From NCBI RefSeq assembly GCF_029223485.1, contig NZ_JARHTP010000029.1, positions 1 to 64,000 of the forward strand: 64,000 nucleotides of DNA, written 5' to 3'. Positions 8,386 through 17,229 of this stretch are shown here, piece by piece. The stretch comes from Streptomyces coacervatus. Its GTDB lineage: Bacteria > Actinomycetota > Actinomycetes > Streptomycetales > Streptomycetaceae. The notes under the pieces were generated by a model. It searched no databases. It was not told the DNA's origin and was given only the letters and a program-made list of their open reading frames with translations. The position numbers were made by a program, and so were the translations under genes. Each line of letters opens with the position of its first letter. Position 1 is the first letter of the stretch.

Positions 8386-9450
8386 TCAGGGCTTCTTCGC
8401 TGCCTGGAAGCCGGTGTAGAAGCCCGCTTCCGTGTCGTACAAATGCAGGCTGCGCAGGATCCGCCACAGCCGGCCGAGCCTCAGGCGCTCCTCACGGACC
8501 ATTCCGGGATGGGCCGCCTTCAGGGCGAGCTGCGCCTGGGGGAGGTTGTAGAACGGGATCGCCGGGGCCACGTGGTGCGCGGTGTGGACGGCGATGTTGT
8601 GGGTCAGGAACGACAGCGCCCTCGGATACGTGTAGTCGGTGGTCAGGAGCAGCCTGCCGGCGTTGCGTGTCCAGTGCTGTGAGGTCAGGAAGGGGACGTC
8701 TGCGGCGCTGTGGTGCATGAGTGTCGTCGCGCTGAACCACAGGTGGGTCATCAGCCAGGGCAGGACGAAGTAGTCGAGCAGGCCGCGTACGCCGGTGAAC
8801 GCGGCCAGCGCAGACAGGCCTACGACGGCGACGGGACCGGTGAAGGCGATGGACCGCCACACGTCGCGGCGCATCGACCGCTTGGGGAAGTAGCCCGGCC
8901 GAAAGCCCGACACGAACCAGTAGCGGACGGTGCCTCCCCAGAAGGCCCAGGTGCGGGTGCCCGCGTAGACGGCTTTCGCGAGGGGGGAGAGCCGCTGGTA
9001 GGCGGCCGGGGGCAACGGCCGCCAGTCGGTGTCGAGTTCGAGGTTGTTGGTATGGGAATGGTGCAGGTTGTGCACGTGGCGCCAGGAGTGGTACGGGTAG
9101 AGCAGCGGGAGCAGTGCGAAGCTTCCGACGGCGGTGTTCAGCCGTCGTGAGCGGGAGAACGAACCGTGCCCGCAGTCGTGCGCGATGCAGTGCATGCCCC
9201 AGCCGCCGAGGCCGGCCACGAACCACAGCGGGATGTCGAGCAGCCAGGACGGGGAGTACGCCACCGCGGCGATCGCCCCCGCGTAGAGGGCGAGGCTCAC
9301 CGCGAGCCCCAGCACACCGCGGGCCGTGCGCGGAGTGAAGTACTCACGCGGGATCGACTCGGTCAGATGCCTGCCTTCCAACGCCCGTGACTTCTCCAGG
9401 AACTCCTCGAAACGCCGGTCCGGGCTGGTCGGTATGCCGCTTGTGGCCAT
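8386..9450 (-). CDS. Membrane fatty acid desaturase (delta-12 type)
   Basis: A 354-residue integral-membrane di-iron desaturase/acetylenase. The three histidine boxes are HDCGHGS (about residue 100), HNLHHSHTN (about 137) and HTAHHVAP (about 293). Hydrophobic pairs flank the boxes (LGLAVSLALYAGAIAAVAY and others). The start is ATG 9450 (MATSGIPTSPDRRFEEFL), 14 bp after the acyl carrier protein stop. The family introduces double or triple bonds in acyl chains. In polyyne clusters three desaturases act successively on an ACP-bound chain, which is the role I infer here. Confidence 0.9.
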   Translation of the reverse strand: MATSGIPTSPDRRFEEFLEKSRALEGRHLTESIPREYFTPRTARGVLGLAVSLALYAGAIAAVAYSPSWLLDIPLWFVAGLGGWGMHCIAHDCGHGSFSRSRRLNTAVGSFALLPLLYPYHSWRHVHNLHHSHTNNLELDTDWRPLPPAAYQRLSPLAKAVYAGTRTWAFWGGTVRYWFVSGFRPGYFPKRSMRRDVWRSIAFTGPVAVVGLSALAAFTGVRGLLDYFVLPWLMTHLWFSATTLMHHSAADVPFLTSQHWTRNAGRLLLTTDYTYPRALSFLTHNIAVHTAHHVAPAIPFYNLPQAQLALKAAHPGMVREERLRLGRLWRILRSLHLYDTEAGFYTGFQAAKKP

Positions 9451-9464
9451 CGTGTCCCCCGCTC

Positions 9465-9761
9465 TCAGTGCGTGCTCTCCTCGGCGAGCCGTCGGCCGAG
9501 ATGGGCGGCCACGGCGTCGATGGACCCGTACTCGTACAACAGGGCGGGCGACAGGCGCAGTTCGACGAATTTCTCCAGCTTGCCGCACATCTGGATGCCG
9601 GTGCGGGAGTCGAGTCCGTAGTCCTCGAAGGACCGGCTGGTGTCGACCTCGGAGGAGTCGACGTCCAGCTTGTTCACCAGGTAGTCGACCATCCACGCGC
9701 GGACGGTCTCCTCGGTGACGGGGCCGTCGGAGGTGCGCTCGTTCTTGTTACGGCGAAACAC
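9465..9761 (-). CDS. Acyl carrier protein
   Basis: A 98-residue ACP. The phosphopantetheine attachment serine is in FEDYGLDSRTGIQ (about residue 52), where DSL is more usual than DSR. Helices before and after fit the PP-binding fold (VRAWMVDYLVNKLDVDS; LYEYGSIDAVAAHL). It overlaps the preceding desaturase gene by 14 bp and so is probably translationally coupled. It sits between desaturases downstream of a fatty acyl-AMP ligase, the arrangement of dedicated carrier proteins in alkyne pathways (JamC/CayD analogues). Confidence 0.92.
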   Translation of the reverse strand: MFRRNKNERTSDGPVTEETVRAWMVDYLVNKLDVDSSEVDTSRSFEDYGLDSRTGIQMCGKLEKFVELRLSPALLYEYGSIDAVAAHLGRRLAEESTH

Positions 9762-10692
9762 GCTGAGCTCCTGTTCGTTTCCGGGCGATGCGGGCGGCCG
9801 AGGGCTCGTGCAGGTTCCACACGATGTGCAGCCTGCCGAGGGCGGTCAGCATCCAGCCACTGAGGTCGGGCTCCCACCACCGGGTGGCGTGACGGTAGGA
9901 CCCGGGAAAGGCGTGGTGGTTGTTCTGCAGGCCCTCACCGAAGGTGAGGACGGCGACCCACCAGTTGTTGGTGCTCTTGTCCCCGTTGTCGAACGGTCTG
10001 CTGCCGAAGGCGTGGCAGAGGGAACCCACGCACCATGCGGCCTGGTTGGCGACGAAGATCCGGGCGAGACCGCCGAAGACGAGGGCGGAGAGGGCGGACA
10101 TGGCCGTGTGTCCGACGGCGAAGCCGATCGCGGTGGGGAGGACGAGGCCGGCGGTCACCCACAGCGGGTAGAGACGGTGGTGCAGGATCAGGCGCCGCTC
10201 GCGCAGGAGGTCCGGCGCGTAGACGGACCACTTCGACGACTCGTCGCTGAGCATCCAGGGCATGTGCGCGTACCACAGACCGCGTATCCGCGCCTTGAAG
10301 CCCGTTCCGTGCAGGTTGGGCGAGTGCGGGTCGCCCTCGCGGTCGGCGAACCGGTGGTGGCGCCGGTGGGTCGCCACCCAGAACAGCAGCGGCCCCTGAG
10401 CGGCCATGGAACCGGCGGCCATCAGGACGTCCTGGAACCATGGCGAGGTCCGAAACGCCTTGTGGGCGAGGTAGCGGTGCAGCCCGATGGTGACTCCGCC
10501 CAGGTGGACGCCGTAGAAGAGGAAGAACAGGACCACATCGGTTGTCGTGAACTGCCCTGTCAGCAGCAGGTATACGGCGGCGGCGGTGCCGATGAGCGGG
10601 AGGGTCATGGTGGTCAGGGCGGAGAAACGCTTGATCCGGAGGCTTTTCGGGTCGAGGCGGACGATGCCCTCCGGGGCGCTGAGAGCCGACAT
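9748..10692 (-). CDS. Acyl desaturase (delta-9 type)
   Basis: A 314-residue membrane desaturase of the stearoyl-CoA/ACP type. The histidine boxes are HRYLAH (about residue 72), HRRHH (about 109) and NNHHA (about 262). Two hydrophobic hairpins precede and follow the second box. ATG 10692 follows the upstream desaturase stop by 15 bp, and the 3' end overlaps the ACP gene. It shares about the same length and layout with its upstream neighbour, so the two are probably an old duplication specialised for different positions or bond orders. Confidence 0.92.
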   Translation of the reverse strand: MSALSAPEGIVRLDPKSLRIKRFSALTTMTLPLIGTAAAVYLLLTGQFTTTDVVLFFLFYGVHLGGVTIGLHRYLAHKAFRTSPWFQDVLMAAGSMAAQGPLLFWVATHRRHHRFADREGDPHSPNLHGTGFKARIRGLWYAHMPWMLSDESSKWSVYAPDLLRERRLILHHRLYPLWVTAGLVLPTAIGFAVGHTAMSALSALVFGGLARIFVANQAAWCVGSLCHAFGSRPFDNGDKSTNNWWVAVLTFGEGLQNNHHAFPGSYRHATRWWEPDLSGWMLTALGRLHIVWNLHEPSAARIARKRTGAQRVSP

Positions 10693-10707
10693 GGTGAGGT
10701 CTTCCTC

Positions 10708-11670
10708 TCAGGCTTTCCGGTCTTCGGTCGTACGTGCGTGATAGCGGACGTCGGACACCAGTCCGGCTCGGTCGAGGAGGGTGATGACCGCGCCGGTGAT
10801 GTCGATCTGCCAGGAGCGGTGCCGGTTGTGTGCCAGTGACGGCTGGGAGTGGTGGTTGTTGTGCCAGGAGCCGCCCACCGAGACGGGTGCGAGCACGGCG
10901 AGGTTCTGGCTGGAGTCGCGGGTCTCGTAGGGGCGGCGGCCCAGCGTGTGGCCCAGGGAGTTGACCGTCCAGGTCACGTGGTCGAGGACGAACATGCGGG
11001 CGAACCCGCCCCACAGGAGTCCGCCCAGCGCGTCCACCGGCCGGCCCGTCGCCGCCCAGCCCACCGCTGCCGGCAGGGCCAGGCCGAGGGCGATCCACCA
11101 GGCGTAGTAGCGGTCGACCGTGTGGACATGGCGGTTGCGCAGGAGGTCGGGGACGAATTTGGCCCAGCCCTCCCGCCGTACGGTGAACAGCCAGCCGACA
11201 TGGCCGTGCCACAGGCCGCGCAGGACCGCAAGGCGCCCCTCGCCCCGCGGGCGCGGCGAGTGCGGATCGCCGTCCCGGTCGGCGAAGGCATGGTGCTTTC
11301 GGTGCACCGACACCCAGAACAGGATCGGCCCCTGTGCCGCCATGCTGCCCGCGATCCCCCACAGGAACGTCAGCACCGGACCCGCGGAGAACGAGCGGTG
11401 GGAGAAGAAGCGGTGCAGGCCGCCCTCGACACCCAGTGAGGTGACGAGGTACATGCCCGCGAACAGGCCGAAGTGCAGCCAGGACCAGCCGTGGTGGACG
11501 GTGAAGACGATCGCCGCCGCGAAACCGGCCGTGGATCCGCCGACCGTGGCGCAGGCGAGGACGAACGCGGAGCGATCCCTCGGTGGCGCGGCACCGGCTT
11601 CAACCGACGTGGCGTCAACCGCAGCGGCGTCAGCGGCACCGGATTCAGCGGCATTGGCTTCAGTGTTCAC
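10708..11670 (-). CDS. Acyl desaturase (delta-9 type)
   Basis: A 320-residue membrane desaturase. The histidine boxes are HRFFSH (about residue 87), HRKHH (about 124) and HNNHH (about 270). An Ala/Glu-rich N-terminal extension of about 30 residues precedes the first membrane span. ATG 11670 overlaps the end of the acyl-AMP ligase gene by 11 bp, so coupled translation is likely. Known relatives act on acyl-CoA or acyl-ACP; the ligase/ACP context favours ACP-bound substrates. Confidence 0.92.
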   Translation of the reverse strand: MNTEANAAESGAADAAAVDATSVEAGAAPPRDRSAFVLACATVGGSTAGFAAAIVFTVHHGWSWLHFGLFAGMYLVTSLGVEGGLHRFFSHRSFSAGPVLTFLWGIAGSMAAQGPILFWVSVHRKHHAFADRDGDPHSPRPRGEGRLAVLRGLWHGHVGWLFTVRREGWAKFVPDLLRNRHVHTVDRYYAWWIALGLALPAAVGWAATGRPVDALGGLLWGGFARMFVLDHVTWTVNSLGHTLGRRPYETRDSSQNLAVLAPVSVGGSWHNNHHSQPSLAHNRHRSWQIDITGAVITLLDRAGLVSDVRYHARTTEDRKA

Positions 11671-13471
11671 AGCCCGGCTCCCCGGAGAGGTCGCAGGGCA
11701 CGAGGGCCCGGCCCAGGGTGTGCTCCAAGAACGCCTCCCGCGCGGCCGTCCGGCGGATCTTGCCGCTGGTGGTCAGGGGGATGGTGCCGACCCGCACGAG
11801 GTGCACATCGGCCGGGCGGACGCCGTGGTCGGCCGCGACCGACGCCAGCAGACTGCCGCGCAAGGCGTCGAGTTCGGCCCGGGTCCGGCGGCTGTCACGG
11901 ACCTCCGCGACGACAATGATGTGTTCCTCGGGCGAACCCGGGACCGCGAAGGCGACCGAGCGATGCACGGACGGGTGGGCGCGGTCGACCGTACGCTCGA
12001 TGTCCTGCGGGTAGAGGTTGCGGCCGGCCACCACGAGCAGGCCGCTCATCCGGCCGGTGACGAACAGTTCGCCGTCGCGCAGGCAGCCCAGGTCACCGGT
12101 TCGCAGATATCTGCCCGGACCGGCGCGGTCGGCCGGTCTCGCGCCGAACACCCTGCCCGTCGGCCCGGGTTTGCGGTGGTAACCGGCGGCGACGCCCGGC
12201 CCGCGTACCCAGATCTCCCCGATCTCGCCGTCGGCCAGTACCCGGCCGGAGTCCGGATCGACGACCAGCAGTTCGTCGTCCTCCCCCGGGCTCCCGCAAC
12301 CGACGATCGGCACCGCGTCGCCCGCGCCTCCCACCACCCGGCCGCGCGACAGCTCCTGCGGGTCGGCCCACTCGACTCTGACGGCCGTCCCGGGCGCCTT
12401 GGCCGTCACGAGCAGGGTGGCCTCGGCGAGCCCGTAACAGGGGATCAGTGTCTTCTCCCGGTAGCCCCGCGGCCCGAACCGCTCCCGGAAGGCGTTCAGC
12501 GTGTCGAGTACGACTGGCTCGGAACCGCAGAAGACGTGCCGGAGCGAGGACAGGTCGACGCCGGCCAGATCCTCTTCCTCCACGGTGTCGGCGCAGAGCT
12601 GGAAGGCGAAGTTCGGGGCGACGGTGATGGTCACCCGGTGGTCGCTGATCGCCTGGAGCCAACGGGCCGGCTGCTGGACGAAGTGCTCCGGCGTCATCAT
12701 CACCAGCGGCCAACCGCCGTGCAGCGCCAGCATGATGGTGCCGATGAGCCCCATGTCGTGATACGGCGGTAACCAGCTCAAGCCGACGCGATCGTCCTGC
12801 GCGCCGATGAGGCGGGAGATGGCGTGACAGTTGCTCATCAGGTTGGCGTGGGTCAGTTCCACGCCTTTCGGGTCACCCGTGGAGCCGGACGAGTACTGGA
12901 TCAGCGCTGTGTCCGTGGGCCGTACCGGATCGTCCGGCGCCGTCCAGGCGTGCGCGGCAACGGGCTTCGCGGGAGGTTCGGCGTCCAGCGGGATCAGCGG
13001 CGGCAGTATGTCCCCGCCGGCTGCCATCGCCGCGAACCGCCGCTCATGGCGGGAGTCGGCCAGGATCGCCCCGGGCGCGCAGTCGGCCAGGATCGAACGC
13101 AGTCGGGTCCGGGCCCGTCGGCTGGTCGGCGGACAGGCGGGGACGGCCGTCGCGCCGGCCTGGAGTATGCCCATCAGCCCCGCCACGAACCACAGCCCGG
13201 GCCGGCCGGCCAGCACCACGCGGTCCCCGCTGTGTCCCCCGGCCCTCAGCCGCGCCGCCACGGCGTCGGAGTGTCGCTTCAGATCCTGATAGGTCCACGA
13301 TTCGATGCGGTCGCCCGTCCCGTCGGGCAGGAAGCGGAACGCCGGGCGGTCGGGCGTCGATCGGGCGCGAACAGCCAGGGTTGCCGGGAGCGTCGCATCC
13401 GGCCGGGACATGTACTGCGCGATCTGTGAGTGCGCCCGTTCCGGCTGAAGGGTCACGGCTTTCTGCTCCAC
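11660..13471 (-). CDS. Fatty acyl-AMP ligase (FAAL)
   Basis: An adenylate-forming enzyme of 603 residues if it starts at GTG 13471, which has GGGAGGGG six bases upstream; the frame also allows GTG 13513. The P-loop is YSSGSTGDPKGV. SWLPPYHDMGLIG and TPEHFVQQPARWLQAIS are typical of fatty acyl-AMP ligases rather than acyl-CoA synthetases. YGLAEATL, RTGDLG and SGKIRRTA complete the superfamily motifs. FAALs activate a fatty acid as acyl-AMP and load it on a carrier protein, here presumably the ACP at 9465-9761. First gene of the operon. Confidence 0.93.
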   Translation of the reverse strand: MEQKAVTLQPERAHSQIAQYMSRPDATLPATLAVRARSTPDRPAFRFLPDGTGDRIESWTYQDLKRHSDAVAARLRAGGHSGDRVVLAGRPGLWFVAGLMGILQAGATAVPACPPTSRRARTRLRSILADCAPGAILADSRHERRFAAMAAGGDILPPLIPLDAEPPAKPVAAHAWTAPDDPVRPTDTALIQYSSGSTGDPKGVELTHANLMSNCHAISRLIGAQDDRVGLSWLPPYHDMGLIGTIMLALHGGWPLVMMTPEHFVQQPARWLQAISDHRVTITVAPNFAFQLCADTVEEEDLAGVDLSSLRHVFCGSEPVVLDTLNAFRERFGPRGYREKTLIPCYGLAEATLLVTAKAPGTAVRVEWADPQELSRGRVVGGAGDAVPIVGCGSPGEDDELLVVDPDSGRVLADGEIGEIWVRGPGVAAGYHRKPGPTGRVFGARPADRAGPGRYLRTGDLGCLRDGELFVTGRMSGLLVVAGRNLYPQDIERTVDRAHPSVHRSVAFAVPGSPEEHIIVVAEVRDSRRTRAELDALRGSLLASVAADHGVRPADVHLVRVGTIPLTTSGKIRRTAAREAFLEHTLGRALVPCDLSGEPGCEH

Positions 13472-13513
13472 CGAACTCCCCTCCCGGAGCGGCTGGTTGG
13501 GCGCTCCCGCCAC

Positions 13514-13839
13514 TCAGGTTGAACCCGTAGAGTCCGATGATCCTATTGACGTCGCCATCCATACCCAGGGCGGTGGACGGAAAACAGGATGAGGTGGGAG
13601 CCGGCCTCCGGCATGTGCGTCATCGTCGGCCGACGCAGCGAGCATCTGAACACGACCTCACGCTCTTTCAACCGGGTCAACGCTTCCGGAGCCCGGCGGG
13701 CCGGCACGACAAGAGCGTCACCTCCGGTGAGGCAGCCGCATGTCTGGCCGCGTTGCTGCTTCGGGTAGGAGCCCGTGTCGGTCCTCCTTGGCTGTTGGGC
13801 CGCCGACACCCCTCCAAAGTGGCAGGCCCTAGCCAGGCC
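13514..13839. other. Region upstream of the polyyne-like operon
   Basis: About 325 bp that should contain the operon promoter on the minus strand. A minus frame (13543-13809) includes GDALVVPARRAPEALTRLKE and MPEAGSHLILFSVHRP, which look protein-like, but there is no clear ribosome site or N-terminus. It may be a remnant of an unrelated gene. No regulator gene accompanies the operon here. Confidence 0.35.
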
Positions 13840-14337
13840 TCAGCACTGCTCACCCACCAGGTCGTCCCAGTCTTCCCGGCTCAGCGGCTGGTCCTCCGCC
13901 CAGACCTGGCCGGGCTTGAGAGAGGTCAGATCATCGCCGGAGAAGAGAAGCTCCGAGGCGTACTTCGTGGAGTCGTCGCCGTGCACCACGAAGGACAGTT
14001 TGTAGGACCGGCCGCGTACGAAACTCTGAGTCCCGGTCCGCCGCACCCGCCAGGAGCGGGGCGGGGCGAACAGCGGGAACGTCGCACCGCCGAATCCCTC
14101 GGGGGCCTGAGACCGCCAGCCTTCGCCCGGGTAGTCGGCGGAGCCGCCGCCATCCGTCACCCACGAGAGCAACTCCGCGCCGCTCACCCGATCATCACCG
14201 CACGGGCGCACCCGCGCCACCGGCTGTCCCCTTCCGTCCAGCCAGATCGCAATCAGATGCTTCTCCGTCGGAGTGCACCCGGTGAGCAGCACACTCCCCG
14301 CCACCGCGCACAGCACCGCCGCCACCGCCCGTCGCAT
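13840..14337 (-). CDS. Putative lipoprotein
   Basis: A 165-residue protein starting at ATG 14337. It has an Arg-positive, hydrophobic N-terminus and a lipobox (VLLTGC), so it is predicted to be a membrane-anchored lipoprotein on the outer face. The mature part contains HLIAIWLDGRGQPVARVRPC and a C-terminal DDLVGEQC. No family recognised. It is the last gene before the polyyne-like operon but is separated from it by more than 300 bp, so it is probably not part of it. Confidence 0.75.
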   Translation of the reverse strand: MRRAVAAVLCAVAGSVLLTGCTPTEKHLIAIWLDGRGQPVARVRPCGDDRVSGAELLSWVTDGGGSADYPGEGWRSQAPEGFGGATFPLFAPPRSWRVRRTGTQSFVRGRSYKLSFVVHGDDSTKYASELLFSGDDLTSLKPGQVWAEDQPLSREDWDDLVGEQC

Positions 14338-14547
14338 GCCCCACCCCCTGTCCGGCGGAGCCCGCTCCGCCCTAACGCAGCCGACACTTCTGGTCGGCGG
14401 CCCCGGTGCACGACCAGATCCGTGCCCGCGCCGCATTCGCCCACGAGTTGTCCAAGAAATCCAGGCACTGCCGTCGCATCCGGGGGTTCGCCCAGACTGC
14501 TCGCCTTGCTCGAGGAACCGTTGGGAGACGCTCTTCAGGACCTCAGC

Positions 14548-14800
14548 ACCCGCCTGGACCGTGCATGTGTCGATCGCCGCGGGGCTGCGGCTGGTGGCAG
14601 TCGGGCTGCTGTATGTGTCGGGGACGGGCTGCGGGCCCGTTACTGGGACGTGCAGCCGGGGCTGCTCCTGATCGGTGCGGGCTCAACGCCCACCACTCCC
14701 CTGACGGTGCGTTCGCTCATCCGTCCTGGCCTCGCGGCGTGCTGGCCGGCGCGCCGGCCACCCTCCTCACCTGCACCGCCACGGCCGCCAGAGCCGGGTA
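14548..14800 (+). pseudogene. Possible MFS transporter fragment
   Basis: One plus frame reads AAGLRLVAVGLLYV. After a frame change it continues WDVQPGLLLIGAGSTPTTPL. The hydrophobic pattern resembles two late transmembrane segments of EmrB/QacA-type transporters. There is no start, no full domain and no long intact frame, so at best this is a remnant. The rest of 14338-14865 shows nothing I can call. Confidence 0.25.
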
Positions 14801-14865
14801 GTGGCGCGGGGGCGGGCGGCCACCCGCCGCCCGCCGAATGGCCGCGACGGCAGGGACCGACTCGT

Positions 14866-16884
14866 TCATGAGGTAGAGCTCATGCCTTCGAACTGGTTCG
14901 GTGGTGCCCAGAAGGCGTGGCCGCCTGGGCACCAACCGCCCGTCGGTGTGCGGTCAGCGGACCGCCATACGTCCGTGGACGTGACGTCCGAGGCGTACAC
15001 GAGGGCGACCCGGTGGTTGTACTGGATGGTGTACATCGCCTTCGCGCCGGTGACGACCCTGCCGCTGGAGGGGAAGAAGTCGTCCGTGAGGGACGGCGCC
15101 CGGGTGGCCACGTAGGCCTGGCCGGCCGGGACGGAGTACATGCTCAGCGGGGCCTGCGTCGAGGGCGACAGGCCCGAGGGGTACTCGGCGGCGTCCGGGT
15201 AGCTGGAGCCGTAGACCGCCACCGGGGAGGTGCCGGCCGCCGTGATCACCTTCACGCCCTGGGCCGGCGCGGTGTTGCAGCCGTCCGGGTTGTAGAACCA
15301 CACCTTCGCGCCGCTGTACCAGATGGCGGTCCAGTCGCCGTCCTGCCCGGCCACCACGAACTGCTGTCCCTCCGCCGCCGTACTGCCCCAGTCGTTGATC
15401 CGGTCGGTACCGGCCGCACCGGGGTGGATCGCCTGGTCCCCGAAGAGCGGGGCGGTGTCGCTGGGTTCGGTGCGCAGGTAGACGAAGTTCGACGGCTGCG
15501 GTGTGTCGGTGCATGCCGTGGTGGCGCCGGTCGGGTCGTCGGAGGGGCAGATCTGGACGGTCTGCACGTTGTCGTCGAAGCGGGGGGCGATGGTGACCAC
15601 CGAGCCGACGGGACCGACGCCGTGCGGCCCGGTGTGCACGCCGAGCAGGCTCATGAAGTGGTTCCAGTCCCAGGACGGGCCCGGGTCCCAGTGCATGCCG
15701 GAGACGAGGGACGACTTCGGCCCGGCGACGTTGTCGTGACCGATGATGTGCTGGCGGTCCAGGGGTATGTCGAAGCGAGCGGCGAGGTATTTCACCAGCT
15801 CGGCCGTCGCCTCGTACTGCGCCTCGGTGTACCAGGTGGCGCCGTGCGCGGCGTAGCCCTCGTGCTCGATGCCGATCGAGTGCATGTTGGTGGAGTAGTT
15901 GCCGGCGTGGAAGGCGAGGTCCTTTGTGGGCACCATCTGTGTCACCGCGCCGTCGGAGGACCGCATGACGTAGTGCGCTGCGGCGCCGCCCGCCTGCTCG
16001 AAGGTGGTGATGGCGGCGTCGTACGAACTCTCGGTGTCGTGGATGACGATGGTGTCGATCCGGATGCCGTTGGCGGGGCGGTTGGAGACCTGGCCGTTGG
16101 ACGCCGCGGCCGGGACGAAGGTGCAGGCGACCGTGGTGGGGCACTCGGTTTCGGTGTTCGCCGCGGACTTCAGGTGCAGTGAGGCCAGTTGGCCGGTGGC
16201 CGGGCGGACATTGCTGTCGGCCGCCAGGGACACGCGCCCGTCGGCCGTGGTGCGGTGGGCGCCCTTCTTCACCGTCGCGAAGACGCGGTCGGCGAAGGCC
16301 TCGGCGCCCTGGCGCCGGGTGGACTGGCTGTAACGGGCCACGGCCGCGTACCAGTTGCCGGGGTCGGTGGAAAGGGAGCCTGTCCCAGCCTTCTGGTACG
16401 AGGCGAGCAGTGCCGCGCCGCCGCGGATGTTGGCCGACGGGTCGGTGCGCAACCGCTTCGCCGACAGCCCGGTCAGCTTCGCGGCGGCCTGGACGGTGTG
16501 CAGGGCCGGATCGGCGGCAAGCTTCGCCAACTCGGCGCGGCCCGCGGCGCCCGCGTCCCCGGCGGCCATCATGGCAGGGGTGACGTCCGTCAGGTGCATC
16601 GGCCCGTAGCCGCCGTCCGTGCTGTGCTGTCCGGCGTGCGTGTCCCAGGCGGACTCCTGGTACGCCACCGCCAGCAGCACCTGACGCGGGACGTGGTAGG
16701 CGTCGGCCGCGGCCGTGTACTCCCGTTGCAGTGTGGTGGTCCCCGTAGGTGCGGCCTCACCGGTTGCCAGGGCCGGCACCTGCACGGCTGCCCCACCCGC
16801 AACGGCGAGCGCGGCGAATGCGGCCAGCAGGGCCGGACGGCGGCGTTTCGACGCGTGTCCGCGTCTGGCATTGCTTGTGGTCAT
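14866..16884 (-). CDS. Secreted N-acetylmuramoyl-L-alanine amidase with lysozyme-like N-terminal domain
   Basis: A 672-residue exported protein from ATG 16884 with a twin-basic signal peptide (MTTSNARRGHASKRRRP... PALA). Residues about 60-215 resemble a soluble lytic transglycosylase/goose-lysozyme fold (VLLAVAYQESAWDTH, DGGYGPMHLTDV, WYAAVARYSQ). Residues about 290-430 are Amidase_2/PGRP: TIVIHDTES, HYVMRSSDGAVTQMV, IGIEHEGYA, QHIIGHDNV and MHWDPGPSWDW include the zinc-ligand histidines. The last 220 residues hold SH3-like repeats (YLRTEPSDTAPLFG, WTAIWYSGAKVWF). It likely cleaves peptidoglycan, perhaps with two activities. Monocistronic. Confidence 0.88.
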   Translation of the reverse strand: MTTSNARRGHASKRRRPALLAAFAALAVAGGAAVQVPALATGEAAPTGTTTLQREYTAAADAYHVPRQVLLAVAYQESAWDTHAGQHSTDGGYGPMHLTDVTPAMMAAGDAGAAGRAELAKLAADPALHTVQAAAKLTGLSAKRLRTDPSANIRGGAALLASYQKAGTGSLSTDPGNWYAAVARYSQSTRRQGAEAFADRVFATVKKGAHRTTADGRVSLAADSNVRPATGQLASLHLKSAANTETECPTTVACTFVPAAASNGQVSNRPANGIRIDTIVIHDTESSYDAAITTFEQAGGAAAHYVMRSSDGAVTQMVPTKDLAFHAGNYSTNMHSIGIEHEGYAAHGATWYTEAQYEATAELVKYLAARFDIPLDRQHIIGHDNVAGPKSSLVSGMHWDPGPSWDWNHFMSLLGVHTGPHGVGPVGSVVTIAPRFDDNVQTVQICPSDDPTGATTACTDTPQPSNFVYLRTEPSDTAPLFGDQAIHPGAAGTDRINDWGSTAAEGQQFVVAGQDGDWTAIWYSGAKVWFYNPDGCNTAPAQGVKVITAAGTSPVAVYGSSYPDAAEYPSGLSPSTQAPLSMYSVPAGQAYVATRAPSLTDDFFPSSGRVVTGAKAMYTIQYNHRVALVYASDVTSTDVWRSADRTPTGGWCPGGHAFWAPPNQFEGMSSTS

Positions 16885-17229
16885 GAAAGGGTCCTCGGAC
16901 CTCAGAGAGCTCAAATGGCTGAGTGGACAGTGCATATGACGGCGTATCAGGTCATCGACCGGGCCGGCACACGCGTGGCTCCGCGGCCTACGCGGGCTTC
17001 GTCCATCGGCGTCTGGGAAGTGGATGATCCCTCTCTGGGCGAGCTGGAGTCAACCTCGGTTGCTGAAGGGGGACTTGAGTACCAGAGGCGCGAAGGCCGG
17101 GCGAGTGCGAACTCGAACAGGAGAAAGCCGGCCTCCGAGAAAGAAGGGGCGGTGTGCTGCCGAGGGATGTGTCGCTGCCCGCCGCGGCTTCGAAGTGGCT
17201 GTGTCAGTGCCTCCCCTTACGGTGTGCGC
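16885..17229. other. Intergenic region, divergent promoters
   Basis: These 345 bp lie between the leftward amidase and the rightward DUF1963 gene. No convincing coding frame, repeat or regulatory palindrome was found. Confidence 0.3.

Noticed and set aside
13543..13809. 88-codon minus frame as a member of the polyyne-like operon
   Set aside because: It ends before the FAAL start and has no ribosome site or recognisable domain; it is probably a remnant.
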